Origin: Chloroflexota bacterium
GTDB taxonomy: Bacteria; Chloroflexota; Chloroflexia; JAMDCE01
NCBI GenBank assembly: GCA_023489135.1
Contig: JAMDCE010000134.1
Coordinates: 1 to 52,141, forward strand
Length of the DNA: 52,141 bases
Direction of reading: 5' to 3'
Below, in pieces: positions 1 through 8,379 of the stretch. A program made the position numbers and the translations under genes. Within the stretch, counting starts at the first letter, position 1; each line of letters opens with the position of its first letter. The notes below the pieces were generated by a model that worked only from the letters and a program-made list of their open reading frames with translations, was not told the DNA's origin and did not search any database.

Positions 1-278
1 CGCACAGGTGATGATACGAGGCCATCAATCTGGGTTCCGATGCGCCTGTGGTGCTCATGGATGCCATCCGTCTGATGGAAGAGCTGGCAGGCGTGAAAGC
101 CCGCCTGGAATTCCAGCCCCGCCACTCGGCGGACACCCAGGCCACCTGGGCGCACATAGGCAAAGCCGAGCAACTGCTGGGCTGGCGGCCGCAGGTCGCC
201 TTTCGAGAGGGGATCAGCAGATTGGTAAGCTGGTATCGGTCCAATCGGGCGTGGGCGAAGGAAGTGTCGACCGGTTGA
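1..278 (+). pseudogene. C-terminal fragment of NAD-dependent sugar epimerase/dehydratase, apparently frameshifted
   Basis: The readable part contains INLGSD, then a GKAEQLLGWRPQV-type segment and a final amphipathic helix. This is the usual end of extended SDR sugar epimerases/dehydratases (GDP-mannose 4,6-dehydratase or UDP-glucuronate epimerase type). The N-terminal Rossmann domain lies outside the window. The INLGSD frame has two TGA stops at 9-14, whereas the frame starting at base 1 reads RTGDD just before. The family context would continue as GDD-YEAINLG, so one base seems to be missing near 14-16. This could be a real mutation or a low-coverage contig-end error. It is followed by a 71-nt gap and pseB. 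Substrate cannot be told. Confidence 0.7.
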
Positions 279-349
279 TTCGTGTCAGGGTGGCATTGAA
301 TACCGGCCGAGCGGTTGGAGCCGGCAATGGGCCCGGTTGCGAAGAATAA

Positions 350-1345
350 GTGAGCCTGGAGTACAAGAAGATGGACTGGCATTCGAAAGTTGTGCTGATC
401 ACGGGCGGCACCGGCGCTTTCGGTAGAAAGTTTACCGAGATATTGCTGAGGGAGTATCGTCCTCGCAAGCTGATCATCTTCAGCCGGGATGAATTGAAGC
501 AGCATGAGATGCGCCAGGTGTTTCCCGACGATGGTGATCTGCCCATACGTTACTTTATCGGGGACGTACGGGATCGTGAGCGGCTTTATCGCGCTTTTCA
601 CGGTGTAGACATCATCGTCCACACGGCCGCGCTGAAGCAAGTCCCAGCCTGCGAGTACAATCCGTTCGAAGCCGTACAGACCAATGTGCTCGGGGCCAAG
701 AACGTGATCGATGCGGCCATAGACCGCGGAGTGAAGCTGGTGATGGCCGTAAGCACGGACAAGGCGGTCAACCCGGTCAACCTGTATGGAGCGACCAAAC
801 TCTGTGCAGAGAAGATTTTTGTCCACGCGAACGCCTATTCCGGCGCTGAGGGAACCAAGTTCTCTGCCAGCCGCTATGGCAACGTCGTCGGCAGCCGAGG
901 AAGCGTAATCCCGTTGTTCCTGAAACAGCGCCAAAATGGAACGGTGACGGTCACAGACCCCCGCATGACGCGCCTGCTCATCACACTAGAGCAGGGCGTG
1001 CGATTTGTGATCCGATGCCTTGAACTTATGCATGGAGGCGAAATCTTCGTTCCCAAGATTCCCAGTGTGAACATTATGGACCTGGTGAAGGTGGTGGCCC
1101 CAGACTGCGAGGTCAAGGTGATTGGCATCAGGTCGGGTGAGAAGTTGCACGAGGTTCTTATTTCCGAGGACGAAGCTCGCCAAGCCGTCGAATGGGACGA
1201 TATGTACGTAATCAAACCCTCCCACCCCTGGTGGAAGGTAGAGAATTGGTCGGCCGCCAAGCCCTTGCCCGATGGTTTTCGCTTCGCCAGCGACACCAAT
1301 CCTCGTTGGCTGACGGCCGACGAGATACAGAGCCTCATTCCATGA
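350..1345 (+). CDS. pseB: UDP-GlcNAc 4,6-dehydratase (inverting), PseB family
   Basis: Converts UDP-GlcNAc to the 4-keto-6-deoxy-L-arabino sugar, the first step of pseudaminic-type nonulosonate synthesis, in the cytosol. The 331-residue protein shows a GGTGAFG nucleotide-binding loop at 19-25, the STDKAVNPVNLYGATK signature at 135-150 with the SDR Tyr146/Lys150 pair, and the SRYGNVVGSRGSV segment typical of PseB/FlaA1 short dehydratases. Length fits the family. The GTG at 350 is the longest start. The ATG at 371, 10 nt after GGAG, would give a more family-like N terminus and may be the true start. The stop overlaps the pseC ATG (ATGA). A retaining CapD/WbpM-type reaction is less likely given the short length and neighbours. 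Confidence 0.92.
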   Translation: MSLEYKKMDWHSKVVLITGGTGAFGRKFTEILLREYRPRKLIIFSRDELKQHEMRQVFPDDGDLPIRYFIGDVRDRERLYRAFHGVDIIVHTAALKQVPACEYNPFEAVQTNVLGAKNVIDAAIDRGVKLVMAVSTDKAVNPVNLYGATKLCAEKIFVHANAYSGAEGTKFSASRYGNVVGSRGSVIPLFLKQRQNGTVTVTDPRMTRLLITLEQGVRFVIRCLELMHGGEIFVPKIPSVNIMDLVKVVAPDCEVKVIGIRSGEKLHEVLISEDEARQAVEWDDMYVIKPSHPWWKVENWSAAKPLPDGFRFASDTNPRWLTADEIQSLIP

Positions 1346-2553
1346 GTTTGGTGCGAGCGGATAAAAGGGTACTGGCCATTTACGGCGGGCAGCCGGTACG
1401 TGACAAATTGTTGCCCTACGGACGCCAGCAGATCGATGAGGACGACATCCGTGCCGTCGTCGACGTGCTGCGCTCCGATTGGATCACTACAGGGCCTAAG
1501 GTGGCGGAGTTCGAAGAGAAGCTGGCGGAATACGTTGATGCCAGGTATGCCGTTAGCTTCAGCTCCGGCACAGCAGCCTTGCACGGTGCGGCCTTTGCCG
1601 CGGGCCTTGGCCCCGGGGATGAAGCCATCGCCACGCCTATGACGTTCTGCGCCACTGCCAACTGCCTGTTGTATCAGCACGCCAAGCCTGTCTTTGCCGA
1701 TGTGTGTCCCGACACTCTTAATATCGATCCGGTAGAGGTAGCCGCTAAGATAACTCCGCGGACCAAGGCGATTCTGCCGGTAGACTACGCTGGCCATCCA
1801 GTCGATTTGCAGGAGATCGTGGAGCTAGCGGAGCGACACGGATTGGTGATTATAGAAGACGCTTGCCACGCCCTCGGCGCAGAGTACCGAGGCCGTAGGG
1901 TCGGTTCCATAAGCCACATGACGGTCTTCAGCTTTCACCCGGTGAAGCATATCACGAGCGGCGAGGGCGGGATGGTAACTACCGACGATAGCAGATTGGC
2001 CGAACGCCTACGCACCTTCCGGACGCATGGGATCAATAGCGCTGCTAGCCAGCGTCAGGCCGAAGGACGGTGGTACTACGAGATGGTGGATCTCGGCTAC
2101 AACTACCGGTTGAGCGATATCGGCTGCGCCCTTGGTGTTTCTCAGTTGGACAAGCTGGACAGCAACCTGGCCCGGCGGCGTCACATTGCCGAAATGTACT
2201 CCGAGGCTTTCCAATCGATTCCGCACGTCCAACCGCCGGTGGTTCGAAGCGATGCCAATCCAGCCTGGCACCTCTACCCCGTTCGCCTTGATTTGGACCG
2301 GCTGAAAGCCGGCAGACGTGAAGTGTTCGGCGCGCTTCGAGCTGAGGGGCTAGGCGTTAACGTTCACTACATACCGGTGCACCTGCATCCGTATTATCGG
2401 GAGCAGTTCGGTTATCGAGGAGGGGAATTCCCCGTAGCCGAGCGAGCCTATGAGGAACTGATCAGCCTGCCGATGTTCCATTCGATGACGGATGAGGACG
2501 TAGAGGATGTGATAGAGGCGGTTACCAAGGTTCTGGAGCATTTCAGTGAGTAG
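1342..2553 (+). CDS. pseC: PLP aminotransferase, PseC-like (DegT/DnrJ/EryC1/StrS)
   Basis: Transfers an amino group to C4 of the PseB product to give UDP-4-amino-4,6-dideoxy-N-acetyl-altrosamine. At 403 residues it has the fold-type I layout of sugar aminotransferases: SSGTAALHGA at 74-83, the cofactor Asp in IEDACHALGA near 173, and the Schiff-base Lys202 in SFHPVKHITSGEGG. The start is the ATG at 1342, which overlaps the pseB stop by 4 nt; longer in-frame extensions would lie inside pseB. The gene ends overlapping the next one. PseC is favoured over LegC or WbpE types because of the adjacent PseB and downstream PseH/PseI/PseG genes. Confidence 0.9.
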   Translation: MSLVRADKRVLAIYGGQPVRDKLLPYGRQQIDEDDIRAVVDVLRSDWITTGPKVAEFEEKLAEYVDARYAVSFSSGTAALHGAAFAAGLGPGDEAIATPMTFCATANCLLYQHAKPVFADVCPDTLNIDPVEVAAKITPRTKAILPVDYAGHPVDLQEIVELAERHGLVIIEDACHALGAEYRGRRVGSISHMTVFSFHPVKHITSGEGGMVTTDDSRLAERLRTFRTHGINSAASQRQAEGRWYYEMVDLGYNYRLSDIGCALGVSQLDKLDSNLARRRHIAEMYSEAFQSIPHVQPPVVRSDANPAWHLYPVRLDLDRLKAGRREVFGALRAEGLGVNVHYIPVHLHPYYREQFGYRGGEFPVAERAYEELISLPMFHSMTDEDVEDVIEAVTKVLEHFSE

Positions 2554-3565
2554 ACCGGGCGCTGCGCAGGGCCGTTTTCTCGTCATTGGATGCGGCTCGA
2601 TCGGGAAGCGCCACATCGATAACCTGAAGGCGCTGGGTACCGAGGATGTGCTCGCTTTCGACGTTCGAGTTGATCGGCGGGAGGAGGTGAAGTCGCGGTT
2701 CGATGTCGAAGTGCTGGGAAACCTGGAGGAGGCATGGGCCCGCAACCCCAACGTCGCTCTAATCACGGTTCCCACCAGCCTCCATCTTCCACTGGCCCTG
2801 GAGGCCGTGCGACACGGCTGCCACCTGTTCATCGAGAAACCACTAGCCGACCGCATGGACGGATTGGGTGAGCTGCTGCGGTCCGTGCGAGAGCGTAAGC
2901 TGGTCACACTGGTGGGCTGCAACATGCGTTTCCATCCCGGGCTGATGACGGTCAAGAAGCTGCTTCAGGACGGCGCAGTTGGAAGAGTGGTTGCCGCGCG
3001 AGTCGAAGTAGGACAGTATCTGCCCGATTGGCATCCGTGGGAGGACTACCGATACTCCTACAGTGCTCAGCGAGAACTTGGCGGGGGTGTGATTCTCGAC
3101 GACATTCACGAGATTGACTACGTCAGATGGATGCTGGGTGAAATCCAGTCGGTTGCGTGTTTTGCAGGAAAGCTGAGCCATCTGGAAATCGGCACCGAGG
3201 ATACGGCGGCCATCATTTTGCGCTTTGCCAGCGGCTCCATTGGCGAGGTTCATCTGGACTACGTTCAAAGAGCGTACAGCCGCACCTGCCGAGTGATCGG
3301 CGACGAAGGAACGATTCACTGGGATTACACCCTCGGAGAGGTGCGCTGGTACTCCGCCGCTGCGCGCGCATGGCAGGTCTTTCGGAATCCCCCTTCGTGG
3401 GAGCCCAACCAGATGTACGTCGATGAGATGCGCCATTTTCTGAGATGCCTGAGCCGCCAAGAGGAATCGACCTTGGACGTGTTTGGCGCTTCGCGCGCGC
3501 TGGCGGCCGCGCTGGCGGCCAAGACCTCAGCTGAAAACGGCCAGATCGTGAGCCTGGGGAGTTAA
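2546..3565 (+). CDS. Gfo/Idh/MocA-family NAD(P)-dependent oxidoreductase
   Basis: A 339-residue Rossmann oxidoreductase with VIGCGSIGKRH at the N terminus (dinucleotide binding), the FIEKPLA motif carrying the family's catalytic-region Lys, and a C-terminal alpha/beta domain (GGGVILDDIHEIDYVRWMLG). The GTG start overlaps the pseC stop by 8 nt, so translation is probably coupled. Such enzymes oxidise or reduce a hydroxyl or keto group of a sugar or nonulosonate. The minimal pseudaminate route has no place for it. Together with the class III aminotransferase at 4351 it could create an extra keto group that is then aminated, but this is inference. The exact substrate is unknown. Confidence 0.85.
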   Translation: MSRPGAAQGRFLVIGCGSIGKRHIDNLKALGTEDVLAFDVRVDRREEVKSRFDVEVLGNLEEAWARNPNVALITVPTSLHLPLALEAVRHGCHLFIEKPLADRMDGLGELLRSVRERKLVTLVGCNMRFHPGLMTVKKLLQDGAVGRVVAARVEVGQYLPDWHPWEDYRYSYSAQRELGGGVILDDIHEIDYVRWMLGEIQSVACFAGKLSHLEIGTEDTAAIILRFASGSIGEVHLDYVQRAYSRTCRVIGDEGTIHWDYTLGEVRWYSAAARAWQVFRNPPSWEPNQMYVDEMRHFLRCLSRQEESTLDVFGASRALAAALAAKTSAENGQIVSLGS

Positions 3566-3568
3566 TGC

Positions 3569-4354
3569 GTGCTTAATAAGCTAAAGGTAGTAGCCGTCAT
3601 CCAGGCCAGAATGGGCTCCACCCGGCTTCCGGGCAAAGTGCTGGCGGAGGTTGCCGGGGTCCCGATGCTGTGGCACGTCGTCAATCGCGCCAGGACGGCT
3701 CGATACGTCGACCTCGTGCTGGTGGCCACCTCGCGAGAGCCGGCCGACGATGCCATCGCCGCCTTTTGCGCGCGTAACGGCATCGAGTGCTTCCGTGGGA
3801 GCGAATCGGACGTGCTGGATCGCTACTACGAGGCGGCGCGGGAATACCAGGCCGAGATCGTGGTTCGCCTGACTGCGGATTGCCCGTTGCTCGACCCCGA
3901 GGTCATCGATGACGTGATCTACTCCTTCCGGGAATACCCGGCCGACTATGCTTCCAACGTTCGCGAGTGCACCTTCCCCGACGGCCTGGACACCGAGGCG
4001 TTCTCGTTTGACGTGCTGGAGCAAGCGTGGCGTGAGGCCCGGCTTAAGTCGGAGCGCGAGCACGTGACCCCCTATATCCGCAACCACCCGGAGCTCTTCT
4101 ATCTGGTCGACCTGCATTACGATGAGGATCTTTCAGCGCTGCGCTGGACCGTGGATGAGCCACGGGATCTGGAATTCGTGCGCGCTGTTTACTCCCACCT
4201 AGGGGCATCTTCGGCTTTTGGGATGGAAGAGGTGCTCGACTTGTTGCGCGAGAGGCCCGAGATTAGCGAAATCAATGCCGGGATCGGGCGCAATGAGGGC
4301 TACCAGAAGTCCCTGCGTGAAGACGGGATGATCACCGGCTTGGAGGAGAGATGA
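3569..4354 (+). CDS. spsF: SpsF-like CMP-nonulosonate cytidylyltransferase
   Basis: A 261-residue member of the SpsF/acylneuraminate cytidylyltransferase superfamily. It has QARMGSTRLPGKVL at the N terminus (the nucleotide-binding signature), RLTADCPLLDPEVID mid-protein, and the family's typical DEPRDLEFV segment. It would activate the nonulosonic acid made by the neighbouring PseI with CTP to give the CMP donor, the job PseF does in standard clusters. The start is GTG at 3569, 3 nt after the preceding stop. The end overlaps the next start (ATGA). The SpsF type rather than a classical NeuA/PseF type is notable. Other SpsF-type activities cannot be excluded. Confidence 0.82.
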   Translation: MLNKLKVVAVIQARMGSTRLPGKVLAEVAGVPMLWHVVNRARTARYVDLVLVATSREPADDAIAAFCARNGIECFRGSESDVLDRYYEAAREYQAEIVVRLTADCPLLDPEVIDDVIYSFREYPADYASNVRECTFPDGLDTEAFSFDVLEQAWREARLKSEREHVTPYIRNHPELFYLVDLHYDEDLSALRWTVDEPRDLEFVRAVYSHLGASSAFGMEEVLDLLRERPEISEINAGIGRNEGYQKSLREDGMITGLEER

Positions 4355-5685
4355 GCGGCTCTGGTCAGACATTGTACACTGGGCAGTCCTTGTACACCAA
4401 AGCCAAGAGGCGAATTCCGGGAGGTACGCAGCTGCTTTCCAAGCGTCCCGAGATGTTCCTGCCCGATCAGTGGCCGAGCTACTACCGCAAGGTGCAGGGC
4501 GTGGAGGTGTGGGACCTGGACGGAAACAAGTACGTAGACATGAGCTACAACGGCATTGGCGCCTGCATCCTCGGGGCAGCCGATCCCGACGTAGATGTCG
4601 CCGTGATAGCCGCTGTGGGCGCCGGTTCGATGTCGACCCTCAATTGTCCTGAGGAAGTAGATCTAGCGGACCTATTGTGCGAGCTGCACCCCTGGGCTGA
4701 GATGGTGCGCTACTCCCGTAGCGGCGGAGAGGCGATGGCCGTAGCTGTACGCATCGCCAGGGCTCACACTCGACGCGACAAAGTGGCCTTCTGTGGTTAT
4801 CACGGCTGGCACGACTGGTATCTGGCCGCCAACCTGGCCGAGGAAAGCGCGCTGGACGGCCATCTGCTACCGGGCCTGGCCCCGGCAGGCGTGCCTCGCG
4901 GCCTGCTGGGGACCTCGCTGCCTTTCCGCTACAACCACCTCGAAGACCTGGAGAGAATCGTCGCGCAGCACGGCAAAGAGCTGGCTGCCGTCGTGATGGA
5001 GCCGATCAGGGATCACGATCCCGTGCCGGGTTTTCTGGAAGCGATACGAGATGTGGCCACCCAGACCGGGGCCGTGCTTATCCTCGACGAGATTACCGCC
5101 GGCTTTCGACTGAACACCGGCGGCGCGCACCTCCTCTATGGCATCGAGCCGGACGTGGCAGTGTTTGCCAAAGCCATCAGCAACGGATACCCGATGGCCG
5201 CCATAATCGGCAAGGGCGAGGTGATGCAGGCGGCGCAGAGCAGCTTCATCAGTAGCACCTATTGGACCGAGCGCATCGGCCCGGTGGCCGCCCTGGCCAC
5301 CATTCGCAAACACCGGCGGTGTGAGGTCCCGCAACACCTGGTTCGAATGGGACGGTTGGTGCAGAGCGGCTGGCGGGCCGCGGCCGAGAGGACGAGCCTT
5401 ACTATCGAGGTGGGTGGCATTCCTCCGCTCAGCCATTTCGGCATCACGAACCGTCGGGGCGGGCCTGCGGCTCAATCGCTGTTCACCCAGCTCATGCTGG
5501 ATCGCGGGTTCCTGGCCGGAAAGGGCTTCTACGCCACCTATGCCCATCAGGATGAGCACATCGAGCGCTATCTGGACGCCGTAGAGGATGTCTTCGAGGT
5601 ATTGGCGCAGGCCCTGGAGAGCGGCACGGTTAGGGAAATGCTGAAGGGCCCGGTAGCACATTCGGGATTCAGGCGTTTGACGTGA
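4351..5685 (+). CDS. Class III PLP aminotransferase (glutamate-1-semialdehyde aminomutase-like)
   Basis: A 444-residue class III aminotransferase. RIPGGTQLLSKRP near residue 21 and the VWDLDGNKYVDMS segment at 53-65 resemble the glutamate-1-semialdehyde 2,1-aminomutase branch. LILDEITAGFR at 243-253 contacts PLP, and Lys274 in VFAKAISNGYPMAAIIG is the Schiff-base lysine. ATGA overlap with the upstream cytidylyltransferase and downstream pseI places it in the operon, so a role in haem synthesis is very unlikely. Class III sugar aminotransferases usually act on aldehyde or keto groups. With the oxidoreductase at 2546 it may aminate a nonulosonate or its precursor at an extra position. That role is inferred, not shown. 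Confidence 0.85.
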   Translation: MSGSGQTLYTGQSLYTKAKRRIPGGTQLLSKRPEMFLPDQWPSYYRKVQGVEVWDLDGNKYVDMSYNGIGACILGAADPDVDVAVIAAVGAGSMSTLNCPEEVDLADLLCELHPWAEMVRYSRSGGEAMAVAVRIARAHTRRDKVAFCGYHGWHDWYLAANLAEESALDGHLLPGLAPAGVPRGLLGTSLPFRYNHLEDLERIVAQHGKELAAVVMEPIRDHDPVPGFLEAIRDVATQTGAVLILDEITAGFRLNTGGAHLLYGIEPDVAVFAKAISNGYPMAAIIGKGEVMQAAQSSFISSTYWTERIGPVAALATIRKHRRCEVPQHLVRMGRLVQSGWRAAAERTSLTIEVGGIPPLSHFGITNRRGGPAAQSLFTQLMLDRGFLAGKGFYATYAHQDEHIERYLDAVEDVFEVLAQALESGTVREMLKGPVAHSGFRRLT

Positions 5686-6743
5686 ACGTGGGAACGTTCA
5701 TCGAAATAAACAGTCGGCGCGTAGGCCCCGGCTATCCTGCCTACATAGTCGCCGAGATGTCCGCCAATCACAACCAGGACTTTGATCTTGCCGTCAAGAT
5801 CTTGGAGGCGGCTAGGGCAGCCGGTGCGGACGCGGTGAAGCTCCAAACCTTCACCGCGGATACCCATACGATTCAGTCCGACAAAGAGTGTTTCCGAGTC
5901 GGAGGGGGAACGCTGTGGGATGGGCGCACCCTTTACGATCTTTACGGTGAGTCGCATATGCCTTGGGAATGGCAGCCGAAGCTCAAGGCCCTTGCCCAGG
6001 AGTTAGGATTGGACCTCTTTTCGGCCGCCGTCGACCCTACCAGCTTGGATTTCCTCGAGTCTATGGGAGTGCCGGCGCACAAAGCTGCTTCGTTTGAAAT
6101 CGTGGACCTGCCCTTAATTGAGAGGATGGCTCGCACCGGCAAGCCCCTGATTTTGGCTACCGGGATGTGTGCACTATCAGAAATCGACGAAGCTGTGCGT
6201 GTAGCGAGAGACGCCGGTGCGAAGCAGATTGCACTCCTCAAGTGCACCAGCGCCTACCCCGCGCCCCCCGAAGAGATGAACCTGCGCACCATCCCGCATA
6301 TGGCGGCGGCCTTTGGTGTGCCCATCGGCCTTTCCGACCACTCGCTCGGCATTGCCGTACCGGTAACGGCAGTGGCGATGGGAGCCTGCCTCATAGAGAA
6401 GCACTTCACTCTGTCGCGCGCCACTCGCACTCTGGACAGTTCTTTCTCGCTTGAGCCAAAGGAGTTCAAGGATATGGTCGAGGCCGTGCGTGCAGCGGAG
6501 GCCGCTCTCGGCCGGGTTCACTACGGCGCCAGCGAGGGCGAGGCGTCTGGCCGGGTTTTTCGGCGCTCCCTGTTCGTAGTGCGAGACATAAGAACTGGAG
6601 AGAAGTTCTCAACCGAAAACGTCCGCTCGATCCGCCCGGCGTATGGCCTGCATCCCCGTTACCTCAATAATATTATAGGCCGGCGAGCAGTCAGGGATGT
6701 CGAGCGCGGCACGCCGCTGGCCTGGGACCTCGTCGGGGCCTAA
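5682..6743 (+). CDS. pseI: N-acetylneuraminate synthase family, pseudaminic acid synthase (PseI-like)
   Basis: Condenses a six-carbon 2,4-diacylamino sugar with phosphoenolpyruvate to give a nine-carbon nonulosonic acid. The 353-residue protein has the NeuB TIM barrel (YIVAEMSANHNQD near 20-32, DAVKLQTFTADT near 45-56, LLKCTSAYPAPPEEMNL, GLSDHSLG, IEKHFTLSR). A C-terminal SAF/antifreeze-like domain (RSLFVVRDIRTGEKF onward) closes the active site. It starts on an ATGA-type overlap with the upstream aminotransferase. PseI is preferred over NeuB or LegI from the surrounding PseB, PseC, PseH and PseG genes. Confidence 0.9.
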   Translation: MNVGTFIEINSRRVGPGYPAYIVAEMSANHNQDFDLAVKILEAARAAGADAVKLQTFTADTHTIQSDKECFRVGGGTLWDGRTLYDLYGESHMPWEWQPKLKALAQELGLDLFSAAVDPTSLDFLESMGVPAHKAASFEIVDLPLIERMARTGKPLILATGMCALSEIDEAVRVARDAGAKQIALLKCTSAYPAPPEEMNLRTIPHMAAAFGVPIGLSDHSLGIAVPVTAVAMGACLIEKHFTLSRATRTLDSSFSLEPKEFKDMVEAVRAAEAALGRVHYGASEGEASGRVFRRSLFVVRDIRTGEKFSTENVRSIRPAYGLHPRYLNNIIGRRAVRDVERGTPLAWDLVGA

Positions 6744-6750
6744 GAGCCGG

Positions 6751-7245
6751 ATGCTAAGACTGCGCCCTGCCACTGATGAAGATTGCCACCCTCTGTGGGA
6801 GTGGGTGAATGACCCGGAAGTGAGGGAATCCGCCTTTCAATCGAGCGCGATTCCCTTGGACGAGCATTGCGCCTGGTTTCAAGCAAAGAGGGCGAATCCA
6901 AACTGCTACATCTACGTCGTGACGGATCGGGAAGGGTCCCCCTTAGGGCAGGTGCGATTTGACATCCAATCAGATGGCACTGCCGAAGTGGATGTGAGCA
7001 TTGCGCGAGAGCACCGCGGAAAAGGTTACGGCACCGAGGCCCTGCGTCTCAGCACTCAGCTCTTCTTGAAGGAAAGCAGATCTGAGCGGGTAGTGGGCAA
7101 CATCAAGGCTCACAACTTGGCCTCCCTTCGAGCCTTTGAGAAGGCGGGATTTGTGAGGGAGGCAAAGGTGCGGGTGAAGGCCAACGAGGTCTTCCGGATG
7201 GTTTGGAGCACACGGCACAGGCCGATAAGCTCGGATGACGATTAG
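6751..7245 (+). CDS. pseH: GNAT N-acetyltransferase, PseH-like
   Basis: A 164-residue Gcn5-related acetyltransferase. RPATDEDCHPLWEWVNDPEVR at the N terminus matches the PseH/RimJ type, and the acetyl-CoA-binding motif is EHRGKGYGTEAL, followed by the beta-bulge region and AHNLASLRAFEKAGF. In pseudaminate synthesis PseH acetylates the 4-amino group made by PseC. The start is ATG 6751, just after pseI, rather than an in-frame start inside pseI. The operon appears to be interrupted after this gene by the accessory region at 7250-9590. The presence of a second, unusual acyltransferase downstream raises the question of which amine each enzyme acylates. Confidence 0.85.
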   Translation: MLRLRPATDEDCHPLWEWVNDPEVRESAFQSSAIPLDEHCAWFQAKRANPNCYIYVVTDREGSPLGQVRFDIQSDGTAEVDVSIAREHRGKGYGTEALRLSTQLFLKESRSERVVGNIKAHNLASLRAFEKAGFVREAKVRVKANEVFRMVWSTRHRPISSDDD

Positions 7246-7269
7246 CTTATAGTAGGTACGTCTGCCGGC

Positions 7270-7821
7270 GTGACTTCAGTTAATAGACAACGGATTCTTG
7301 ATAGTTTTCAAGATAAGGAGTACAGAGACCTCTCTGTTGCGGAAAAGATTCGGACGGCCATTGCTTTCCAAATCAGGGCCATGAGGGAAGATCGGGGCTG
7401 GACGCAGAGCGACTTGGGCGCGCGAACGGGAATGGCTCAAGAGACCATCTCCCAACTTGAAGATCCCGATAATGGTAGACTGACCCTGCGAACGCTCAAG
7501 CGCGTGGCCTCAGCTTTCGACGTAGCGCTGATAGTGAGGTTTGCACCCTTCAGCGATCTATTTGATTGGATGGCAAACCTGTCACCGGAGGATCTAGCTG
7601 TACCAAGTTTCGAGAATGACCGGATCTCAGACTCTTCTCACCGGGAGTTATCGGAAACGGTAAGTACCGGGGTCCCTTTCGACTCGCTGCAAGGTGAAGT
7701 GATGACCGAAGCCATCGACTTCTCGTCGACAACGAATTTGGTAGATTTCGAAGAGCGTAGGTTACGCCGCGCGCCTAGTCAGTCGGCTGCTGAAGATTAC
7801 GTATTGGAAGCAGAGGGATAA
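7270..7821 (+). CDS. XRE-family helix-turn-helix regulator
   Basis: A 183-residue protein with one Cro/cI-type HTH: AMREDRGWTQSDLGARTGM is followed by the recognition-helix region QETISQLEDPDNGRLTLRTL and AFDVALIVRFAPFSDL. This is the common XRE layout in which a short DKEYR-type N-terminal helix precedes the HTH. The tail after about residue 115 is low in recognisable domains. The start is GTG 7270. Spacing of 24 nt from pseH and different company downstream suggest it belongs to an inserted unit rather than to the sugar pathway. It may control itself and the following DUF3467-type gene. Confidence 0.8.
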   Translation: MTSVNRQRILDSFQDKEYRDLSVAEKIRTAIAFQIRAMREDRGWTQSDLGARTGMAQETISQLEDPDNGRLTLRTLKRVASAFDVALIVRFAPFSDLFDWMANLSPEDLAVPSFENDRISDSSHRELSETVSTGVPFDSLQGEVMTEAIDFSSTTNLVDFEERRLRRAPSQSAAEDYVLEAEG

Positions 7822-7846
7822 GCCAATAATAGATAATCAAGAATCG

Positions 7847-8126
7847 GTGCCATCTGCAGAAGCGAAGAAATCGAGAACGATTGAACACGTTCACCTAGAG
7901 GGAACTCCAACATACTATACTAATTCCATCCGTCTTAGAATGTCCGTCTACGACTTGGTGCTTACCCTTGCCACGGTAGAGGAAGCCTCCGACGAAACAC
8001 TACGCACAAGAGACACTGCCATGGTGATTATGTCTCCCCAACACGCGAAACGCTTTTTCAATGGTTCTCAGCGAGAGAATAAAGGAATACGAGAAGAAGT
8101 TCGGGCCATTGCCGGATGCCAAGTAG
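7847..8126 (+). pseudogene. DUF3467-like protein, frameshifted
   Basis: The first part, with TYYTNSIRLRMSVYDLVLTL and later MVIMSPQHAKRF, resembles DUF3467 proteins, small uncharacterised proteins with a conserved SPQHAK-type motif. The reading frame then runs on to 8146 with unlike sequence. The +1 frame instead reads MVLSERIKEYEKKFGPLP to a TAG at 8124-8126, which is the expected family C terminus. Removing one T from the T5 run at 8054-8058 joins the two. The start is uncertain: GTG 7847 is the first clear one, but the frame is open further upstream. Either a real homopolymer mutation or a sequencing error explains this. The gene follows the XRE gene by 25 nt. Confidence 0.7.
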
Positions 8127-8127
8127 C

Positions 8128-8379
8128 ATGGAAGACCGTCCATTGAGCGGTGCTACCACGGTATCGTGCGTAACAAGAAGGGAAATCGAAAGACGGCCGG
8201 CGAATCACGACCATTTCATGCGCTTGTAAGAACAGATGAAGCCAATGGATAACTCTGCAACTGAGCTTTTTCGTCAAGTACGAGAGAAGGCGGAAAGCTG
8301 TGGCTGAGGTTCCGGAGTACGTGATGATTCAGAGAGAACATTCCCATTGTTCGAATTGACACACCAACAGGGAAGGCAA
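8128..8379 (+). other. Region of short broken ORFs, probably two decayed small genes
   Basis: No long frame is open. ATG 8128 opens a frame beginning MEDRPLSGATTV. Another frame from about 8163 reads VRNKKGNRKTAGESRPFHAL to a TAA at 8249, and the two could be one ~40-residue protein with a one-base deletion. A second start at 8245, overlapping that TAA, reads MDNSATELFRQVREKAES and stops at 8307, while the +1 frame from 8300 continues VAEVPEYVMIQREHSHCSN to 8359. This again suggests one broken gene. Start-stop overlaps hint these were once coupled to the DUF3467-like gene. No function is recognised, and the joins are inference. Confidence 0.35.

Noticed and set aside
7225..7250. ATAAGCT/AGCTTAT inverted repeat at the end of pseH
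   Set aside because: Only a 7-bp stem with a 12-nt loop and no T-run after it; weak as a terminator or operator.
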